Below are positions 7,774 through 14,313 of a stretch of DNA of 14,313 nt, one piece after another; position 1 is the stretch's first letter, and the number at the start of each line of letters is the position of its first letter. The position numbers and the translations under genes are program-made. The notes beneath the pieces were generated by a model. That model had not been told where the DNA came from. It worked only from the letters and a program-made list of their open reading frames with translations, and made no database searches. Source of the DNA: Spongospora subterranea (taxonomy: Eukaryota; Endomyxa; Phytomyxea; Plasmodiophorida; Plasmodiophoridae); contig OUQQ01000309.1 of the NCBI GenBank assembly GCA_900404475.1, positions 2,282 to 16,594 on the forward strand, read 5' to 3'.

Positions 7774-8818
7774 TTACGGCACATATATGTTACCATATGG
7801 ACCTCCAGATCCTTTACAGACTGGTGTGTTACATGACTTATAGCACTGATCAACAGTAACGAAGGTGTATCCATGACCCTTAAAGTATCGTATAACCTGT
7901 TTGACCACATCTGTTATTGAGGGCGCAATAGATCACAGGTCAGATCATTATCACAATCGCGGTCGTCAATATGGGATGATCTACCTGGATCCACACCGGC
8001 GTGCATCAGGATAACGGCTGAGTTGCCCACGAACACGATCTCCTCGAACGTTTTGGTGATGCGTGGGACAATGACCTGCTCAGTCCAACGCGTCGTGCGT
8101 CCATTACCCAGGAACTTGGTTATTTGATTGGCGTAACCACTATCCACATTCCAAGTTGCTATGACTAGATCTAAAATTTGACACGGCATCTCTCAGATTT
8201 AAATTAAGACAGTGAACAAACAAAAAAACCAAGAAATTCGAAACGTCTTCAGTGATAGTTTTCATGAAATATAGAAAAAGCAACAGTCGGCCAGTATTGT
8301 CATTCAAACTCCTCATAAATGACAGTCATCAAACAAAAGCCAATTTCATATGACTCACCGAATTTTTTGGATATGTGCTGTGCTTGACTTGGAAGAAGTT
8401 TTCCATAAGGAGGTTGAAAATACTTAGGTTCTTGGCCGCCAGTGCATTTCTTGACAAATTCTTTCGATTGCTTTATCTGCTCATCCAGAAATGTTTGCTG
8501 CATGTTTGAGAGGTCAGTATACCAATCCGTGGTGACTTCGATTTGATGCCCTTCGTCATGTAACTTCGACACCGCGCTACACATTTTGTCGCTGGTCGTT
8601 GCTGTGGATCGTGATGCCTCAAAGAATGTTGCTTTCACCTCAGCTTCTCGTAATACGGTCATAAGGGTATCATCGTAAACAACTATGTCCCTGTTGTCGA
8701 AGGTAAGCGCCACAACTTGGCGTCGGTTTCCACATGACGATAGCGCCTTGACTTCTGCTGCAATGGCAAACTCAAACGCAACCACACAGACTAATAGGAT
8801 TGCGAACATTGCAACCAT
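7774..8818 (-). CDS. Secreted NodB-fold polysaccharide deacetylase homologue, paralogue 2, active site lost
   Basis: Three exons: 8818-8359 (donor GTGAGT), 8170-7985 (after TTTTAG; donor GTAGAT) and 7910-7774 (after AACAG; TAA). The introns are 188 and 74 nt, both phase 1, and the product is 260 residues. The ATG gives a clear signal peptide (residues 1-20). NodB signatures: VVALTFD 35-41, ATFF 63-66, DEGH 88-91, YFQPPYG 133-139, LVIATWNVD 155-163, AVILMHAG near residue 210, YTFVTVDQC near the end, then a Cys-containing tail ending in GGPYGNIYVP. Catalytic residues are altered: Asn42 replaces the metal Asp, Thr96 and Tyr100 replace the HxxxH histidines, and Gln135 replaces the Arg of RPPYG; the late His (LMH) is kept. 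The family normally removes acetyl groups from chitin or peptidoglycan, which is unlikely here. Confidence 0.85.
7790..7988. repeat. Near-identical 3' block, copy 2
   Basis: Partner of 3476-3674: one difference in 199 bases and an identical 74-nt intron. Confidence 0.9.
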
Positions 8819-9136
8819 ATTTAAAGAATGAAAGACTGTGAGCTGGAATTCCAAAGGGCAGATCGAGGAGATATCTGAAACCAGTTTGCATAACTGGTTA
8901 TGGCGCCAGAATTGCGAGATAGAGTTTAACGCGGGTGACCGGGTGGCAACAAGTACAGAGCCGTTGGCAGATATTCATTGGGTGTGATGTGAGGACACTC
9001 GGTGTGATGTGACAATAATTGTGTGATCGAAAACCACACAGACTCTCAGACAACAGGAAATATCTTCAGTAACCCAGTGCTCTTTGGAGTGAATTAGGCT
9101 GAAAGGAAACTCACCATCAACTCGGACGGCGCGAAA
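8696..9136. repeat. Conserved signal-peptide and promoter block, copy 2
   Basis: Partner of 4572-5014. The signal-peptide codons differ only by Val6/Ala6 and Val18/Ala18 in the first 41 residues, and the upstream DNA is almost unchanged. Confidence 0.85.
8981..9027. promoter_or_regulatory. Direct repeats GGTGTGATGTGA upstream of paralogue 2
   Basis: Copies at 8981-8992 and 9001-9012 and a shortened GTGTGAT at 9021-9027. One base is missing between the first two copies relative to unit 1, so spacing is 20 instead of 21 nt. Possible shared promoter element. Confidence 0.4.
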
Positions 9137-9709
9137 CGTTTTAAAAGTGAGGATTAACGGTATCGCGGACGACGCTCAGTTTGAATAGTATCAAACCAAG
9201 ACCATTTAGAGTGAAGTTGATCTAGAGAGAATGATACAGCGCTGTCATATCAGCTCTCATTGGGGCGTTAGAAAATTCAGAAATTCGGATTTGCGCTTGA
9301 TTTAGGTCAAGACTTTTTAAACTGGACATCCAATTCAAACAAGTACAAATCCTATTGAACGTGCTGTCGCAATGCCATTTTTCAAAATGGCACATAACAT
9401 ATCGGTTCTCTGCCTTTGCAATTAGCGGGTATATCGACAAGCAGATTTGGGGAACATTGGTGACAGAATGCAGCAATCAAAACAAGGAAGTTCTAGCTTG
9501 CACAGTTTTCAATCGTTGGGACTGATCGCAGTATCGACGCAGTCATGTTCCAGTTGACCGACTCCCTTTTAAAAATTCCTCAGAATGTTTCATCGACAAA
9601 CCGCAGGGTTTACAGTGCATTTTGACGTTTTGTTTCGCAAGTGTATATATCTAAACAGTTCAGATATTTGCTATTGTCGTCGTGATTCATATCTTGTTCT
9701 GAATGTTTA
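9137..9709. other. Shared intergenic region between divergent genes, unit 2
   Basis: No gene supported. It is the diverged counterpart of 5015-5649. Confidence 0.55.
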
Positions 9710-10133
9710 TTGAGAAAGTTCCGGGTTTTTGTTTCCTTTGACAACTTTCAACGATTTGATTACGCCAATTTGTGCAAACGACGCTCTGCAAATCGACAAC
9801 AACTACACAACATGAGAGTAATGGCGGATCTCAGATTATTTATGATGGAGTTGACCAGCCCCTTGATCCAATTCAGATATCCACCGCCTTATCCGGCTCA
9901 AATAGCAATTCGACTAGGCGACTTGTGAATCACCCCAACTTGGCGTTTGACGATCCACAGAACTGCTCCTGACAAACATCCAACGCTTACAGAAGTGCCC
10001 AATGTACTTCCATGAGGTAAAGTTCAGCTCGACCTTGGATGTTGAACATCTTGATCATGATTTGTGTTCGACCCAGTGTGAATCTCCATCACCTCATGAC
10101 CGGGATGCCCATTGTCAATGCCAGATCCAGTGA
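9710..10133 (+). CDS. Partial divergent gene, unit 2, candidate exons
   Basis: The first tract carries NFQRFDYANLCK (about 9737-9778). A later tract in another frame begins near 9963, reads LLTNIQRLQKCPMYFHEVKF, continues into a Cys-rich part (CSTQCESPSPHDRDAHCQC) and meets TGA 10131-10133. Between them a third frame (9805-9972) also looks coding (SQIIYDGVDQPLDPIQ). The first and third elements match unit 1 at the peptide level. I could not find a donor/acceptor pair that joins them in phase; CCACAG at 9955-9960 is a candidate acceptor. The closely spaced cysteines suggest an EGF-like or other secreted module. The 5' end and function are unknown. Confidence 0.35.
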
Positions 10134-11600
10134 CGTCGCTGTTGAGCCACAGCAACGCAACTTGAAACATCATGTCGCTTTCTGGAGTAAACGGCACCCT
10201 GGTTCAGGTGAGAAAAGTGCTGTCGTAAATTTCGGTCAAAAAATCTGGGAGGTTCAGTTTACTCTCTTCTCCAGCCCCAACGACATACACAAGAACTTGC
10301 CTGGCGACAACCGCACCCCCAACTTAGTTTCAGTTGTCAACCTATTTTATGTGTGGATGACGAGAACAGTTTCAAAACGTTGTGGTATTAAAACCAGTTT
10401 TCGCTCAAGTGTTTAATGTACGGCGTCTCCCCGGTGGCCATTGATGTTCGTGTCTCAGATACCTGCAAAGGACAGAATTCAATATCGCGTTGGACCGATG
10501 GAAATGTGGGGCAAGTTGAGAAACCATTGCCAGCGGTTGATGATATTAGGCAAGCAGTCTCGACGAGATCAACGTCCTCCGGCTTAAACTGATATTGAAG
10601 GACGGCTGGGGATAAGATCGTCTGGCACGATACTGATTGACGTGTTAATGCAAACCAGGGGGAAGTGGTCATGATTTGGCGCTACAAACGTGGCCTCTTG
10701 GAGCCATGTCGGTAATTCGTACGTTAATGGAACGATCCTCATTCAAAAATGTCGTGCATTTCTTGAATGAGTATTATGAGTTGAATCCGGTAAAACATGG
10801 CGATGGAGGCAACATGTCAATACCTGGACAATATTCCGAAACCTCTCAAGCAAACTGAATAGCTTTTCATCTGGGGTTAAACACTTTGCCGTCGAAAGTT
10901 TGTGACACTTGTCTAACAGAGCCATCGGCGAAGATATCTGGGAATTAGTGTCGGAATGGAGATCAACACGAATTTTCTCAGCGGTGTTGGGGCGACTATG
11001 AATACCAATGAACCTTTCTCAGTGGTGGTCTCAAAAGTGTTCTTCCGATCCGTTTCAACTCGAGAGAACAAAATTTACGGGACAACCGGCGATTTGTCGA
11101 TGGAGCCGGGGTTCTCAACTCCAACATCCCTGCCTCGATAATACGATCAGTTCAAAAATACAAAACAGTGCCAGCGCGAATTGTCTTGGTAATTCTCGTA
11201 TTTTGTGACCAAGGGTCGCCAAAGTTATCGTTGTGACCCAGTTTACATTGTGCGTTCTCAATCTGGCTACATTTTGTCGATTTTGTGTTATCAGATGGTC
11301 CCTGAGGAGTCTTATCTGTATGGAGAACTTGTTCTTTTGTCGAAATCGGAAGCAGTTTACACTTTCGATCACGTTTATTCTGATCTTGGTGATGGCGCCG
11401 AATTCCACATCAATATCAACGGCGACACCGACTCACAACGAAGGGCAACTGGTTATCAATGAATTAAACCCAAACAAAACAAAGTCGATCAACACTAACT
11501 CAGATTATATTCGTTCAAACAACGGTCATCTCGTCAACATGGCTAATCATATGGTGCAGATCCAGAAATTCGCTCATACGAAGATGGTTCATTGACCCAT
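10134..11600 (+). pseudogene. Run of coding-like tracts in changing frames
   Basis: Successive plus-strand tracts look coding but change frame: 10134-10415 (DVAVEPQQRNLKHHVAFW), an overlapping frame from about 10212 to a TAA at 10389-10391 (CQPILCVDDENSFKTLWY), 10392-10592 in that same frame (MYGVSPVAIDVRVSDTCKG), 10678-10770 (NVASWSHVGNSYVNGTILI), 10956-11141 (ENKIYGTTGDLSMEPGF), 11290-11462 (VYTFDHVYSDLGDGAEFHI) and 11450-11595 (SDYIRSNNGHLVNM). Secreted-type features (Cys, NGT sites) recur. No chain of short GT-AG introns like those of the minus-strand genes joins them, so I favour a decayed extracellular-protein gene, but an intron-rich live gene is not excluded. No family recognised. Confidence 0.3.
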
Positions 11601-11696
11601 AGACATCAACACACTGTATTCGTCATTGACACTGTTCATCTCAACCCCGATTCAGTGAAAATGTTGACCGCATCTCCCACTTTCGAGCAGATATGA
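11547..11696 (+). other. Coding-like open frame
   Basis: Forty-nine codons between TAA 11544-11546 and TGA 11694-11696, containing DPEIRSYEDGSLTHRHQHT and VFVIDTVHLNPDSVKM. It overlaps the end of the previous tract in a different frame, as a single frameshift would produce. No recognised family. Confidence 0.3.
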
Positions 11697-11753
11697 GGTC
11701 AATCATATCTCGCCAATTGAATATATATGAAATGATTCCATAATCAGTTCGTC

Positions 11754-11969
11754 ATGATGAGGTTCATTGGGTTAACATTGCAAGAGCAAGGCGTTGCCTT
11801 CTCGAATCTGGTATTCAATTGTTCGGAAAACGGTAGTATTTGTCAAACACCCTATCTAATGTTGACAAGTGACGCCGAACTGCCTATTGACCTAAACACC
11901 CGAATCCAAACGGCTCAGAAGCGCCATCGTCAACACAAGTATATGCCATATGGTATGATTGGTCCATGA
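11754..11969 (+). CDS. Possible terminal exon of the plus-strand gene
   Basis: An open frame of 71 codons ends at TGA 11967-11969, only 46 bases before the stop of the convergent membrane-protein gene. From about 11790 it reads VAFSNLVFNCSENGSICQ, then a polar part ending in KYMPYGMIGP. The first codons (MMRFIGLTL) may be a start or may lie in an intron. Its position fits the 3' end of a gene running from the left. Unrecognised. Confidence 0.35.
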   Translation: MMRFIGLTLQEQGVAFSNLVFNCSENGSICQTPYLMLTSDAELPIDLNTRIQTAQKRHRQHKYMPYGMIGP

Positions 11970-11995
11970 GCGGCGCGTTGGACAAATGGTGATTC

Positions 11996-12001
11996 TTTAT
12001 T
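11996..12001 (-). terminator. Polyadenylation signal AATAAA for the membrane-protein gene
   Basis: AATAAA on the minus strand 15 nt after the TAG at 12018-12016. This is close to the stop but typical of compact genomes. Confidence 0.5.
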
Positions 12002-12015
12002 GGAGAACAATACAC

Positions 12016-14313
12016 CTATTGAGGATGGGCAACAGGTGTGGTGGTGTTGGTGGTGGTGGTTAGCCCTGCCCCAGAGGTTTGATCTGCTGCGATCACGTAT
12101 GGTGTTGCCGAGTTGACCAACATAGGTGCAGGAACGGTCGTTGCATTGATCGGCACCATATTCCCTTCGTTATCCTGTACGAATAAGTTTGATGTCGGTG
12201 TCGCCTTCTGCACCAGAATAGACTTGGCTGTTCCTTGACCGCCCGCACCGGATCCACCGCCTTCGCCCGCTTTTTCCAGTTTCTTCTGTTCGGCGGCGCG
12301 TTTGGCATCTTTCTGCTGCTGAAGAATGGCCTTGACCAAAACGCGAGCTGCGTATCCAAAGAATGCAATATTTGATAGGGTGATGATGACGGTGATGAAA
12401 CCAGCTCCGATATCGCCAATATCAGCGAACAGATACTGAGGTGAAGGTGAATGATGTGTCGGAATAAAAGAGAGACACGATAGAGAGAGGGGATAACCGA
12501 CCTGACCACACATGAAGGTGATGAACGAGTTGAGCAGTGATAGGAACTCGACATGATCAAGGACGGTGTTCTCGAAGGGATGGTAATAGGTGTGGGCCAC
12601 CAAAGCGACAACACACAGAGTTAGGGCGCTGAGAGATTGGATCGCAACGCTGCTGGCTAAGAAGACGGCGATCGCAGATAACAGTATCTGTTATACGTTG
12701 AGATAACCGTTGATCATTACGGGTGTCAACATATATCGATTATTGCTGAGGGTATTACCTTGCGCCCTAGAACGACGAGCTCCCAGAAATATGATTGTTT
12801 CTCGTATCCTTGCGATAAGAATCCATCTGTGATGTCGGTAAATCAGTGATCGATTGCGACTTCATCTGTGTTCTGCTACTCACATCGCATCTTCATCTTG
12901 ACCGTGTCTAATTGCGATCGGTTCAACCGCAGTAGGATCAGGGCGGCGACAGGAATACCAACAACATAGGCGATCACCACTACAAGTCAAAACCATCATC
13001 GTAAGAACTCAACGGAAACCCGGGCGATATCAACAATGTTCCCGACTTGGCAGACCAACGAGCATGGCCCATTTGGTGTGTTCTGGTGCCCAACACTGTT
13101 GGCGTAGATCGGCCACAAGATAGAGATGTCCAGGTTGTGACGCCAGACTCTTGCAATTGAATAGCTTCATCGATTGCTGGACGATGTTCGGATGAACGAC
13201 GAACAGGCCGACAACAACACTGGTGATGTACTGATCTTTGGCGTCTGTCCACGCGTCTGCAACAACATTTAGATCGGTTTGCGACTGGATGAGACTTGTC
13301 GTTGAGTACGTTGGGAATGGCGGACGAGGCGATTGTAAAAGTAGAACGGGGTGATGACGAGAAGAGGCCCGACCGCGATCATGACCGGCAACAGCATGAA
13401 CAGCAGCGATTGAATGTAGAACGGGCTGGTTTGGGATTCGGTCGACATGAAACAGTCAACGGATAAGATCGATTGCCCAACCGATGTCATCTAATCGCAC
13501 CAACAAAACGCCAATCAAAAATCCACAAACGTTTTGATACTGTGAACAAGGAGCTCTGACCGTTTTCTGGGTTTGAAGACCACTGCTGATCTGAGATGGC
13601 CATTGATAGTCGAACGACAACGCCAACGAGTTAAACTTTGAATCGACACGAACGTGTGTCAGAGAGATCGAACGAATAGTGGCGAAGATATGGACCGCAC
13701 CTGAATACTGCTCATGATGATCTTGATGAGAATACTGTGGACCGCCTTAGGTTGTGATGACGCTTGCATCGCTGACACCACCATGAACGCGATCAGGAAC
13801 ACCCCGACAAATACCGCCGCCGTCAGATAAAGGCGATTCGCCTCGGGCGATGGGCATTTATTGCAGCCAAACTCGCCATTGCGCCCGTATCCTGCTGTAC
13901 AGGTTGTGCAGAGATGACCGGTGAACGCCTCTGTTGACCACAGGGTCGGTCGGTCATTGTTCAGGAAACGATCCCGAGGGACATGGCGATATCGACATTA
14001 CCCAATTTACATTGCCCATATGGGAGACCATAGACACATTGATCTGGGTTCAGACATGGGATAAAGCTGCGATTCAGGCCGCTAACTTCAGCCTGATATG
14101 TGTCCTTGGCCAGAACCGTCTCGAACGACTTCCCAGAGATTGTGTCACAATCGCCACCGATCGGACACGGCAGACACAGATACGGCTGGTTCTCGGCCGA
14201 TTTCGCCCCGGCCGGGTCTGTTCAAGGGGCAGCACATTGTCAATGAATTGATAACAAACAGCACGTTCAACAAACAAATGACGAGATGGTGATGGTTGTG
14301 AAGGGGAAGATGG
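12016..14313 (-). CDS. Cys-rich polytopic membrane protein, C-terminal part (gene 5' truncated by window)
   Basis: Nine exons can be joined in phase: 14217-14002, 13930-13701, 13635-13561, 13490-13310, 13256-13047, 12979-12884, 12826-12759, 12687-12502 and 12435-12016 (TAG). All eight introns are GT-AG and 53-71 nt. An earlier exon probably lies in 14276-14313. The visible product is about 559 residues. It starts with a Cys-rich extracellular part (CLPCPIGGDC, HLCTTCTAGYGRNGEFGC). About eight membrane segments follow (around 105-127, 198-225, 243-258, 297-320, 359-391 as two, 407-418, 427-450) with motifs FNSLALSFDYQWP, SVDCF, GLPMVIAYVVGIP, YGFLSQGY and FITFMCGQ. It ends in a charged and Gly-rich linker and a Thr-rich tail. 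This order matches the large Cys-rich surface proteins of many protists and zoosporic fungi, whose C-terminal multi-spanning region has the same motif order; their function is unknown. Confidence 0.75.
12019..12065 (-). repeat. ACC-type microsatellite encoding a Thr-rich C-terminus
   Basis: A run of ACC/ACA codons on the minus strand gives TTTTNTTTP at the C-terminus of the membrane protein. Such triplet runs vary easily in length. Confidence 0.6.

Noticed and set aside
10389..10391. Stop-codon reassignment (TAA read as an amino acid)
   Set aside because: A TAA sits between two coding-like tracts in one frame, but both NodB genes end with TAA and the membrane-protein gene with TAG at sensible places, so a standard code is simpler.
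12093..12614. 173-residue ORF overlapping the membrane-protein gene
   Set aside because: Out-of-frame shadow; the other frame gives membrane segments and splices in phase with eight upstream exons.
14074..14292. ORFs of 64-105 residues on both strands at the right edge
   Set aside because: They overlap the Cys-rich exon 14217-14002 in other frames and have no independent support.
1..14313. CRISPR arrays, tRNA or rRNA genes, bacterial operons
   Set aside because: No regularly spaced repeats, cloverleaf or rRNA-like sequence was seen, and the spliced genes show eukaryotic DNA.

Overview
The window looks like DNA of a microbial eukaryote. Three genes on the minus strand can only be read through by removing short GT-AG introns (mostly 53-76 nt). 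Signal peptides start at ATG in good context, and AATAAA-type signals follow two stop codons. The gene types (secreted NodB-fold polysaccharide deacetylase homologues and a Cys-rich polytopic membrane protein) fit an early-diverging fungus or another osmotrophic or phagotrophic protist. I cannot name the lineage.

Layout. (1) 1-670: a 5'-truncated open frame with a basic, internally repetitive tail, unrecognised. (2) 670-3400: gene-poor; several coding-like open frames without a coherent model, plus a fragment (about 1340-1560) also found near 6850-6970. (3) 3460-4694, minus: NodB paralogue 1. (4) 5650-5976, plus: part of a divergently transcribed gene. (5) 5980-7700: sparse, with a broken minus-strand gene at 6413-7210. 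(6) 7774-8818, minus: NodB paralogue 2. (7) 9710-11969, plus: counterpart of item 4, followed by coding-like tracts that keep changing frame. (8) 12016-14313, minus: 3' part of a nine-or-more-exon gene for a Cys-rich multi-spanning membrane protein, leaving the window at its 5' end.

The main result is the NodB pair. Items 3+4 and 6+7 are two copies of one ancestral unit: a secreted NodB gene, its promoter and a divergent gene. The promoter and signal-peptide block (about 440 bp) and the 3' block (intron 2 plus most of the last exon, 199 bp) are almost identical. The NodB core between them has only about half of its residues identical, intron 1 differs in length (333 against 188 nt), and the outer flanks have decayed. 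Both copies have lost the metal-binding Asp and both His of the deacetylase active site but keep the fold signature and cysteines. The sequence therefore suggests a small family of secreted pseudo-deacetylases with constant ends and a variable core, shaped by gene conversion, diversifying selection or both.
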